Below, in pieces: positions 42,801 through 49,546 of a stretch of DNA of 64,000 nt. The notes beneath the pieces were generated by a model. That model was not told the origin of the DNA. It saw only the letters and a program-made list of their open reading frames with translations, and made no database searches. The DNA comes from Flavobacterium sp. CBA20B-1 (GTDB lineage Bacteria > Bacteroidota > Bacteroidia > Flavobacteriales > Flavobacteriaceae), in contig NZ_CP092370.1 in NCBI RefSeq assembly GCF_028473145.1, positions 2,480,001 through 2,544,000 of the forward strand. Reading direction: 5' to 3'. Position numbers and translations under genes: made by a program. Position 1 is the stretch's first letter. The number at the start of each line of letters is the position of its first letter.

Positions 42801-45234
42801 GGGTCAAAACTACGGATTCCAGTTTTTCGAAACTGAGTCTGATGCCATGAACAATATAAATAATATATCGAACCCGGTAGCCTATAACAATTTAACGCCA
42901 GGAAATTCAACAATTTGGATCCGCGTAAACGATCCTGTATCCGGTTGTTTCTCTGTATATCCAATCGCATTCCAATTGGTAGTGCCGCCAAAATTACCTG
43001 CGAGTTTACCAAAATTGGTAGAATGTGACGTGTTAGGAAGCACTCAAGATCAATTAACCATATTTGATTTAACCGAGCAAAATGCGGCATTATTAGCAGC
43101 ACAAACAGCTCAAGGGACTTACCAAATCCGTTACTTTACTACCCAAGCATTGGCTAATAGCAATACAAACTGGATTGTAAACCCTACACAGTTTCAAAAT
43201 ACAGTAAACCCACAAACAATCTGGGTTCGTATAGAAGATACATCAAAACCAGGTGGTTGTGCACGTGTGATGAGCTTCCAAATAGAGGTAGCAGCACCGT
43301 TTGTGTTACAACAGCCATTACCAATCGTATTATGTGATACCGATCAAATAAACGATGGATTGCGCGAGTTTGATTTAACCATCCGTGAATATGAATTGTT
43401 TGGCGGTCAGCCACCATTTGGAACGGTAATCAATTATTACCTAACCCAGCAAGCAGCAGAGAACGATTTCAATAAAATCGCAAATCCAAGCCAGTTCTAT
43501 AATACGGTAAACCCACAAACCATTTATATCGGTGTGGAAAACCAATACGGTTGTAGAAGTGTAACTACCTTAACATTACGCGTGTTACCAGTTCCAGAGC
43601 CGAACTATACACCAACACCATTGGAATTGTGTGAAGATACATTTAACTCAGGTATGGCAACCTTTGATTTAAGAGATGCAGAAGCAAGTATCGGTAATTT
43701 TGGTAATTATACCTATACGTATTATGTTTCAGAGATAGGTGCTCATATTGGTCCATCAGACAATAGTTTTATTCCAAACCCAAGCGATTTCTTTAGTGGT
43801 ACATCACAAGTTTATGTACGTGTAGAAAACAGTTTCACAGATACAAACCAACGTTGTTATGTGGTTGTTGTTTTAGATTTGGTGGTACACCCATGGCCAA
43901 CAGTAGGACCAATGACAACTTTGGCAGCATGTATGGATAACCCAACGCGTAGCACAAAGTTCAACCTACGCGATAAAGATGCGCAAGCCTTGGGTACGCA
44001 AGATCCAGCAACGCATATCGTAAGATATTTTGCTACCGAGGAAAATGCAGAAGACAATGTAAACCCATTGCCATATACCTATGAAAACACCACCTTAGAT
44101 CGTCAACAAATCTGGGTTCGTGTAGAAAACAGTGAAACGGGATGTTTTAATATATCTACCTTCTTTATCCAAATCGAGCAAGCAGTATATGCCTTTGCAG
44201 CGACTGATACAGAATTCTGTGAAACGGACTTTGAAAACGATGGTGTGTCGATAGTAGATTTAAGCGGATTAGACGCAGAGATTATTGGCAACCAACCAGC
44301 AGCAGCAGATGTATTTGTACAGTATGAGCGTTGGGATGGCACCATTGTAAACAAAAACAGCGTACAAGTTTTCGACGGCGAAGTAATAAGAGCAGTAGTA
44401 AAATACACTGATACGAATTTGGTATGTAGTGCAAGTGTAACCTTTACAGTTCGATTAAAAGACGCACCGGAAGTTTTACCATTAGAAAACGGAGTAGTAT
44501 GTTACGAATACCGCGACCAATTTGCTCTGATTAGTGGACATTACCTAGAAACAGGAATCCAAGAAAATACGGGTTATACCATTGTTTGGACACGTGATGG
44601 GCAACCTTTAACACCTGCAGTAGCAGATGTGTTAAACGACGGCGGGCGATTATATGTGAAACGCGGTGGTACTTACCAAGTAGTAGTAACTGGTCCAAAC
44701 GGCTGTAGTACAACACGCACGGCAGTAGTAAATGAAGCGCCAAGCGTAACAATCGACGAAGTGAAACTAACAGATAGCTTTGGCGATACCAACGCAATCG
44801 AAGTAATGGCTTATGCAGGTCCAGGCGTACAATTAGAGTACAAATTAGACAACGGTCCATGGCAAGATTCAAATATCTTTTTAGATGTAACGCCAGGAGA
44901 GCACACAGTTTATGTACGTATTCAAGGCGAACCATGTGAGGCAAGTAAAGTAATCAATGTGATGGATTATCCAAAATACTTTACACCAAACAACGACGGA
45001 TACAACGACACTTGGAACATTTGGTCATTAAAGAATCAGCCAAATGCAAAAATATACATCTTTGACCGTTTTGGAAAATTGCTTAAACAATTAAGTGGAG
45101 CAAGCGAAGGCTGGGACGGAACCTTTAACGGAAAACCAATGCCATCAACCGACTACTGGTTTAAAGCAGAGTATGTAGATCCAAAAACAGGATTAACAAA
45201 AGAAGTTACAGGTCACTTCTCGTTGAAACGATAA
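39856..45234 (+). CDS. Very large T9SS cargo adhesin with choice-of-anchor L domain, ~12 repeats and type B sorting domain
   Basis: 1792 residues. Signal peptide (ending FLGFSQ). Residues ~20-295 are a choice-of-anchor L-type domain (YTPDELVKDVLV, FDYLFASNSYHSQCGEWCENGAMFAAWL, GRKYTIKLAVIDFCPNNRHSSAAFF). An Ig-like unit follows (~300-375), then about twelve ~95-residue repeats with pattern CDxNxDG..xFDL...YxxTxxDA...NPxxYxN...QTIYVRVxNxxTGCfxV. A last Ig-like unit precedes the C-terminal T9SS type B (CHU_C) domain: YFTPNNDGYNDTWNI...IYIFDRFGKLL...GWDGTFNGKPMPSTDYWF. It should be exported by the SprA system in this window and held at the surface, perhaps for adhesion or gliding. Confidence 0.93.
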   Translation: MRNKYLLILFLVTSFLGFSQQYNYVAVDATYTPDELVKDVLVRSQCDLVSNVRYQNGDGSPQAQQYYNLAYFNQNGSTFPFEDGVVLCTDSPAEIPGPSLRQTSGVNGERWAGDQTLNDAINNAGGGSQPTYRSTQLEFDFIPVQSSVTFDYLFASNSYHSQCGEWCENGAMFAAWLIDTTTGVGQNLALVPNTTDPISINTVRDVTKSGGTCANVNPLYMGNVYAAPSTTPALSAPINYIGHTVPMTSLTANVIVGRKYTIKLAVIDFCPNNRHSSAAFFKAGSFDIGNLDLGNPVLIENGEGLCVGDSYTLQSGLDPNLFTFEWFKDGVQIPGQTGPNLVVTETGEYSVKGFIPNVTGCILEAPPVRIEFFDYVTISAPQNISLCPSSGSSTRFNLDDALTGVTSNPDILFSYYLTQQDAENDTNAISNFYNLPNSTTGSLTIWVRAYELNNPCPYVTSFTISLLNCSLTLNPLPDLSICEGASVQTFDLTVQTPVVYNNAAGYIVTYHLSKPDADTGINAIPSGSLATYNGTNGERIWVRVTDSNNSLSFGVTSFYLYRNLLPLIQTTVLPITACENGNTGLANFDLNLAYSTVPVSPLGVSLEFYSTQQDALLGNTALMLPVNYTGAAGTIYVRVRNLDGDCFTVVPLQLQIINTPVANSIAPLTYCDLNNDGFGEFNLDVTRVLIAGNPMPANSVVTFHETQGDADANANAIFNTGAYINKVKDQQTIYVRVGFTNSSCYNTVPLVLIVNKTPAITPIRGLQVCDINNDGVETVNLRSKESEMLTGLNAANYTVSYHISSAAAMANTGAIGNPTNFSTSVSTVVYVRVTDNTTGCFVVSRINIELVAMPVVANPLPTVTKCDTNGDGFEVFDLASLKAGIIGTQQGLDVSFHYNNSDAQTGLNPLANQYQNVSANVQTIYVRVFNASTGCFVVSTMNLEVKANPVITAPSTPYVICSDSGFGTINIYLYGKALIDATGQNYGFQFFETESDAMNNINNISNPVAYNNLTPGNSTIWIRVNDPVSGCFSVYPIAFQLVVPPKLPASLPKLVECDVLGSTQDQLTIFDLTEQNAALLAAQTAQGTYQIRYFTTQALANSNTNWIVNPTQFQNTVNPQTIWVRIEDTSKPGGCARVMSFQIEVAAPFVLQQPLPIVLCDTDQINDGLREFDLTIREYELFGGQPPFGTVINYYLTQQAAENDFNKIANPSQFYNTVNPQTIYIGVENQYGCRSVTTLTLRVLPVPEPNYTPTPLELCEDTFNSGMATFDLRDAEASIGNFGNYTYTYYVSEIGAHIGPSDNSFIPNPSDFFSGTSQVYVRVENSFTDTNQRCYVVVVLDLVVHPWPTVGPMTTLAACMDNPTRSTKFNLRDKDAQALGTQDPATHIVRYFATEENAEDNVNPLPYTYENTTLDRQQIWVRVENSETGCFNISTFFIQIEQAVYAFAATDTEFCETDFENDGVSIVDLSGLDAEIIGNQPAAADVFVQYERWDGTIVNKNSVQVFDGEVIRAVVKYTDTNLVCSASVTFTVRLKDAPEVLPLENGVVCYEYRDQFALISGHYLETGIQENTGYTIVWTRDGQPLTPAVADVLNDGGRLYVKRGGTYQVVVTGPNGCSTTRTAVVNEAPSVTIDEVKLTDSFGDTNAIEVMAYAGPGVQLEYKLDNGPWQDSNIFLDVTPGEHTVYVRIQGEPCEASKVINVMDYPKYFTPNNDGYNDTWNIWSLKNQPNAKIYIFDRFGKLLKQLSGASEGWDGTFNGKPMPSTDYWFKAEYVDPKTGLTKEVTGHFSLKR

Positions 45235-45254
45235 CCACTTGTAAATATCAACAA

Positions 45255-45288
45255 AAAAGAGGATGCGAAAGCTTCCTCTTTTTTTTAT
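45255..45288 (+). terminator. Terminator of the adhesin gene
   Basis: AAAAGAGGATGC (45255-45266), GAAA loop, GCTTCCTCTTTT (45271-45282, one mismatch) and a T run. Confidence 0.85.
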
Positions 45289-45323
45289 AAACGAATAATT
45301 TATGTATCACTAACCAACAACCC

Positions 45324-45950
45324 CTAAAATATCCGCTTCCTTAAAACAATCAATTTTTCTGTTAAGGTTACAATATCAAAACCAAAATGTTCCGCAATAT
45401 ATTCAAACGTTTTAAAAGTGTATATAAAAACATGCGTTTGATCTTTGCGGTAATACCAATTTTTAAAATCGGTTTGGTGGTTGTATAAATGCGTTTTTAC
45501 AATCAACAATCCGTTTGGTTTTAATACGCTGTGTAATTTTTTTAGTTCTTCAAACGGATGATAAAAATGTTCAAACACTTCGCAACTAAAAATAAAATCA
45601 TAACGCTTGTTTAAGTACGAAGTATCCGGATAAAAATACGGATCATACAAATCAACTTTAAATCCTTTTTCAATCAACTGTTTACTAATTACCGGACCTT
45701 TTCCACAACCATAATCCAAGCCAAGCATTTCGGTTGAACAATATTCTAAAACAGTATTGGTAACCGGCGCAGTAAAGTTTTGATAGCCCGCATCGTTTAC
45801 ATCATTATTGTGTTGTTCGTAATGATTTTTCTCTTCAGCTTCATTAAAGTATAAATAATCACACTTTAAATAAGCATTGCAATTTGTGCAGATATAATAG
45901 TCGGTATCGGCTTTCTCCATTAAAAAAGTGTCGCACAGTGTACAGTTCAT
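45324..45950 (-). CDS. Class I SAM-dependent methyltransferase with N-terminal zinc ribbon
   Basis: 208 residues. The N-terminus has CTLCDTFL...YYICTNCNAYLK, a four-Cys zinc ribbon. The methyltransferase core begins LGLDYGCGKGPVISKQLIEKG (SAM-binding motif I), then DLYDPYFYPD, YDFIFSCEVFEHFYHPFEELKKLHSVLKPNGLLIVKTHL, the methyltransferase-11/23 pattern. The substrate is unknown; the ribbon suggests a protein or nucleic-acid target, or is structural. It stands alone, convergent with the adhesin gene. Confidence 0.9.
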   Translation of the reverse strand: MNCTLCDTFLMEKADTDYYICTNCNAYLKCDYLYFNEAEEKNHYEQHNNDVNDAGYQNFTAPVTNTVLEYCSTEMLGLDYGCGKGPVISKQLIEKGFKVDLYDPYFYPDTSYLNKRYDFIFSCEVFEHFYHPFEELKKLHSVLKPNGLLIVKTHLYNHQTDFKNWYYRKDQTHVFIYTFKTFEYIAEHFGFDIVTLTEKLIVLRKRIF

Positions 45951-46207
45951 TTTTGTATTTTCATTTGTAATAATCGTTAAATATACAACGAGTTAATTTG
46001 TAACGCATTTTTTATATTCGTAAAACTGAAAATGTAATAGAGCCATATAGATACATAGAATTTTTAAAATGTATTTAGATAGATTTTATTTCGATAAAAC
46101 ATAGATGTGTATTACCAAAGGTAATCAATCTATGAGACTTATAAAATAGCGCTAACTATGAATCTGGCTGGTTTGAAAAGTTTAAATGAGATATATGTAA
46201 AAATACT

Positions 46208-46215
46208 ATCTTTGC
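46208..46215 (+). promoter_or_regulatory. -7 element (TATCTTTG) of ruvB
   Basis: TATCTTTG fits TAnnTTTG but ends only 4 bp before the ATG at 46220, so transcription would begin at or next to the start codon. Confidence 0.45.
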
Positions 46216-46219
46216 ATTT

Positions 46220-47254
46220 ATGAACGAGCATTTAAACCCAAGCAACGAAAATTATTCCAACGAAGAAATCGATGTAGAAAAAAAACTGCGTCCGCTCTCG
46301 TTTGATGATTTTGCAGGTCAAGATCAGGTATTAGAAAATTTAAAAGTGTTTGTAAAGGCAGCCAATTTACGTGGCGAAGCTTTAGACCACACCTTGTTTC
46401 ACGGACCTCCAGGTTTGGGAAAAACAACTTTGTCTAATATTTTGGCAAACGAATTAAATGTAGGCATTAAAATCACCTCTGGCCCTGTGTTGGATAAACC
46501 AGGCGATTTAGCTGGTTTGTTGACCAATTTGGAAGAACGTGATATTTTGTTTATCGATGAAATTCACCGTTTAAGTCCTGTGGTTGAAGAATATCTGTAT
46601 TCGGCAATGGAAGATTTTAAGATTGATATTATGATCGAATCGGGGCCAAATGCACGTTCGGTTCAAATCAACTTGAATCCTTTTACATTGGTTGGGGCAA
46701 CTACACGTTCTGGGTTGTTAACAGCACCAATGCGTGCACGTTTCGGAATTCAAAGTCGTTTGCAGTATTATAACATCGAATTATTGTCAACTATTGTAGA
46801 ACGAAGTGCGACTATTCTTAAAGTGCCTATTGATATGGAAGCGGCTATTGAAATTGCGGGTCGAAGCCGAGGAACACCACGTATTGCCAATGCGTTGTTA
46901 CGACGAGTTCGCGATTTTGCTCAGATTAAAGGCAACGGACGTATCGATATCGAGATTTCGCGTTTTGCATTGAAAGCTTTGAATGTAGATCAATACGGAT
47001 TAGACGAAATGGACAACAAAATTTTATCAACCATTATTGATAAATTCAAAGGTGGTCCGGTTGGATTATCCACATTGGCAACAGCCGTTTCAGAAAATGC
47101 CGAGACCATTGAAGAAGTCTATGAACCCTTTCTTATTCAGGAAGGATTTATATACCGCACGCCGCGCGGACGTGAAGTAACCGAAAAAGCGTATAAACAT
47201 TTAGGAAAACAAAATCTGGGCAAGCAAGGCGGTTTGTTTAACGATCATGAATAA
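46220..47254 (+). CDS. ruvB: Holliday junction branch-migration ATPase RuvB
   Basis: 344 residues. [22 protein letters not shown], Walker [19 protein letters not shown], Walker [27 protein letters not shown], sensor 1 [18 protein letters not shown], arginine finger and sensor 2 [22 protein letters not shown], and a C-terminal winged helix ([14 protein letters not shown]...[20 protein letters not shown]). Hexameric motor working with RuvA, whose gene is 8 kb downstream rather than adjacent. Confidence 0.97.
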   Translation: MNEHLNPSNENYSNEEIDVEKKLRPLSFDDFAGQDQVLENLKVFVKAANLRGEALDHTLFHGPPGLGKTTLSNILANELNVGIKITSGPVLDKPGDLAGLLTNLEERDILFIDEIHRLSPVVEEYLYSAMEDFKIDIMIESGPNARSVQINLNPFTLVGATTRSGLLTAPMRARFGIQSRLQYYNIELLSTIVERSATILKVPIDMEAAIEIAGRSRGTPRIANALLRRVRDFAQIKGNGRIDIEISRFALKALNVDQYGLDEMDNKILSTIIDKFKGGPVGLSTLATAVSENAETIEEVYEPFLIQEGFIYRTPRGREVTEKAYKHLGKQNLGKQGGLFNDHE

Positions 47255-47276
47255 ATCTTAGTTATTTTTTGTTTTT

Positions 47277-47390
47277 TAACCACAATTGAAAGTATATTTA
47301 TTTACAGATTTATTAGCAGCACTAGAAACAGTAAATACAAAATCTATGTTGTAAAAAAACGAATAATTATTTATCTGTGCATCTGTGGAA
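47277..47390. repeat. Copy of the ATCTGTGCATCTGTGG repeat family
   Basis: ATCTGTGCATCTGTGG at 47374-47389 is identical over 16 bp to 34930-34945. The left part (TAACCACAATTG from 47277) is a weaker match to the other end of the element. It fills the space between ruvB and queG. Confidence 0.5.
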
Positions 47391-47402
47391 AATAGGTAGC
47401 TC

Positions 47403-48326
47403 ATGACTAACAAAGAAAAATATACACAGTTTATAAAACAGAAAGCCCTCGATTTGGGCTTTTCTTATTGTGGAATTTCACAAGCTACTTTTTTAGAAGA
47501 AGAAGCACCGCGTTTAGAAAGTTGGTTAAAAAACAATATGAACGGCGAAATGAAGTACATGGAAAATCATTTTGATAAACGGTTAGATCCACGACTTTTG
47601 GTTCCCGGTGCTAAATCGGTTGTGTCTTTATTGCTGAATTATTTTCCTGCCGAACAACAAAATCCCAATTCCTACAAAATCTCCAAATATGCCTATGGCG
47701 AAGATTATCATTTTGTGATAAAAGATAAATTGAAAGATTTATTGCATTATATTAACGATGAAATAGGCGAAGTCGATGGACGTGTTTTTGTAGATTCAGC
47801 TCCGGTGTTAGATAAAGCTTGGGCAGCAAAAAGCGGCTTGGGTTGGGTTGGCAAAAACAACAATTTAATAAGAAAAACCGAGGGATCGTTCTTTTTTGTA
47901 GCCGAATTGATTATTGATTTAGAATTGCAATACGATACCGCCACCACCAATCATTGCGGTTCGTGTACAGCTTGTATCGATGCCTGCCCCACACAAGCCA
48001 TAGAATCGCCTTATATTGTGAACGGTAGCAAATGTATTTCGTATTTAACGATTGAATTAAAAGATGCCATTCCTGATGAATTTTCCGGCAAGTTAGACGA
48101 TTGGATGTATGGTTGCGATGTGTGCCAAGATGTTTGTCCGTGGAACCGTTTTGCAAAACCGAATACCGAACCCCTTTTTAAACCAAAACCTACCTTGATT
48201 GATTACGACAAACAGCAATGGAACGATTTAACCAACGAAATATTCAACGAAATCTTTAAAAAATCGCCCGTAAAACGTACGAAGTTTTCTGGATTGATGC
48301 GGAATATTGAGTTTTTGAATCATTAA
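47403..48326 (+). CDS. queG: Epoxyqueuosine reductase
   Basis: 307 residues. The N-terminal cobalamin-binding part includes [25 protein letters not shown] and [27 protein letters not shown]. Two 4Fe-4S clusters follow: [16 protein letters not shown] and [11 protein letters not shown]. It reduces epoxyqueuosine to queuosine in tRNA, the last step of queuosine synthesis. The C-terminal HEAT extension of some homologues is absent, as in the short form. Confidence 0.95.
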   Translation: MTNKEKYTQFIKQKALDLGFSYCGISQATFLEEEAPRLESWLKNNMNGEMKYMENHFDKRLDPRLLVPGAKSVVSLLLNYFPAEQQNPNSYKISKYAYGEDYHFVIKDKLKDLLHYINDEIGEVDGRVFVDSAPVLDKAWAAKSGLGWVGKNNNLIRKTEGSFFFVAELIIDLELQYDTATTNHCGSCTACIDACPTQAIESPYIVNGSKCISYLTIELKDAIPDEFSGKLDDWMYGCDVCQDVCPWNRFAKPNTEPLFKPKPTLIDYDKQQWNDLTNEIFNEIFKKSPVKRTKFSGLMRNIEFLNH

Positions 48327-48412
48327 ATATTTATAAAAATACATCGCATTTTTATGTTATTTTAACATAAAAATTTTGCAGATATTATTATTATTATTAT
48401 TATTATCGCATC
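48327..48412 (+). other. Hairpin and ATT trinucleotide tract
   Basis: ATTTTTATGTTA (48348-48359) pairs with TAACATAAAAAT (48363-48374), probably the queG terminator. A run of seven ATT units plus AT (48384-48406) then ends 6 bp before the ATG of the broken gene at 48413. Confidence 0.7.
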
Positions 48413-48707
48413 ATGTTTAACATAAAAATTAAAAAAAACATAAAAAAATTATTTTTTAGTGCAATGGCTTGTGTAGCCTTTGTAGGGAGCAGTTTTGCTT
48501 CTAATGAGATTGTTGTTGATTTTTTGAAAAAAAAATGATGACAAGATTGAGCAAGCAATAGTTACATGTTGGTGGAGAACGGTTTATCATCATTCGGATG
48601 GTTCTAAAACATATGGCCCTTGGATAAAAGGAGAATGTTACGATTCAATTAATCAAAACGGAGACAGACTATTAATACCTATAAGAATGGGGCAATTAGT
48701 TAGATAG
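48413..48707 (+). pseudogene. Small exported protein interrupted by a frameshift in an A9 tract
   Basis: From ATG 48413 the frame reads a clean signal peptide (KKLFFSAMACVAFVGSSFAS) and stops after 41 codons at TGA 48536, immediately after nine A (48527-48535). With eight A the frame continues KNDDKIEQAIVTCWWRTVYH and on through GPWIKGECYD and RLLIPIRMGQLVR to TAG at 48705-48707, about 97 residues with two Cys. The restored frame looks protein-like throughout. It may be a decayed gene, a sequencing error, or slippage-controlled expression. I do not know the family. Confidence 0.65.
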
Positions 48708-48724
48708 ATCTACTATAAAAATTT

Positions 48725-48754
48725 AAACAGTCTAAGCCTTATTTTAGACTGTTT
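48725..48754 (+). terminator. Hairpin before the GLPGLI gene
   Basis: AAACAGTCTA (48725-48734) pairs perfectly with TAGACTGTTT (48745-48754), 10-nt loop. No long T tract follows, and it ends 14 bp before the next ATG, so it could terminate the small gene or affect translation of the GLPGLI gene. Confidence 0.55.
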
Positions 48755-48768
48755 AACAATTTATATCT

Positions 48769-49536
48769 ATGAAAAAAATTATTAACATATTTTTGATTTT
48801 ATTTTCATTAAACTATTCAGCTGCTGCACAAACCACAACTTTTAAAAACAAAGTTACATACAAGCAAACATTGAATTTAGGTAATGGAAATTGGGATGTT
48901 TCGTATGATCTATATTTTAACAAAGACATTTCATTATACCAGCAAGTTTATGGTAAAAAAGACCGTGAGGTAACACATTTGGAAGATGGCACGATATCTA
49001 TAACAGAATTTGCTACAGAAAAAACAGCTAATTATTATTTTTCATATCTAAATTCTACAAAAATTCTTTTTGGCGAACAAATAGCTTATGATTATTATCA
49101 TTTTGAAGAAGATGTGCCCGAAATTAAATGGAAACTGATTAACGAAACAAAAAAAATAGGCGGTTTTACCTGTAAAAAAGCAACAGGGAAATTTAGAGGA
49201 AGAAATTATACCGCTTGGTACACCGAAGAAATACCAGTAAATGCAGGGCCATGGAAATTAAAAGGTTTAACCGGTTTAATTTTAGAAGTTGCAGATGATA
49301 AAGGGGTGTATAAAGCGCAAGCCATAAACATAAGTTTAGGTAAAGATATTGATTTAAGTAAAAAAGTATCTAAAATTGTTTTTCAAAATAAACGCCTTGA
49401 AATAGACCAATATACTAAGAAAAAAAAATCAGAGCAAAGTGAGAGATTAAACTACATAAATTCAAAATTACAACCTGGTGAACCTTTGTATAGAATGGAA
49501 GACCAAACTAAACCCGTTTTTATTGAATTGTTTTAA
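48769..49536 (+). CDS. GLPGLI-family exported protein
   Basis: 255 residues, signal peptide ending SAAAQ. The family pattern is present: beta-rich N-terminal half, then INETKKIGGFTCKKATGKFRGRNYTAWYTEEIPVNAGPWKLKGL and LILEVADDKGVYKAQAI. The eponymous GLPGLI is GLTGLI here. The family is confined to Bacteroidota, of unknown function, and usually next to an outer-membrane barrel protein, as here with a 10-bp gap. Confidence 0.9.
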   Translation: MKKIINIFLILFSLNYSAAAQTTTFKNKVTYKQTLNLGNGNWDVSYDLYFNKDISLYQQVYGKKDREVTHLEDGTISITEFATEKTANYYFSYLNSTKILFGEQIAYDYYHFEEDVPEIKWKLINETKKIGGFTCKKATGKFRGRNYTAWYTEEIPVNAGPWKLKGLTGLILEVADDKGVYKAQAINISLGKDIDLSKKVSKIVFQNKRLEIDQYTKKKKSEQSERLNYINSKLQPGEPLYRMEDQTKPVFIELF

Positions 49537-49546
49537 AATCAGTATC

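Noticed and set aside
40980..44460. Tandem DNA repeats in the adhesin gene as a recombination hot spot
   Set aside because: The repeats are visible at protein level only; the DNA of the units has diverged, so unequal exchange between them is unlikely.
44531..44944. 137-codon antisense frame in the adhesin gene
   Set aside because: Leu/Arg/His-rich shadow of the sense codons with no start context and no neighbours.
48384..48406. CRISPR-like or coding poly-Tyr repeat
   Set aside because: It is a simple ATT microsatellite; the frame in phase with the ATG meets a stop at 48368-48370 with no start between.
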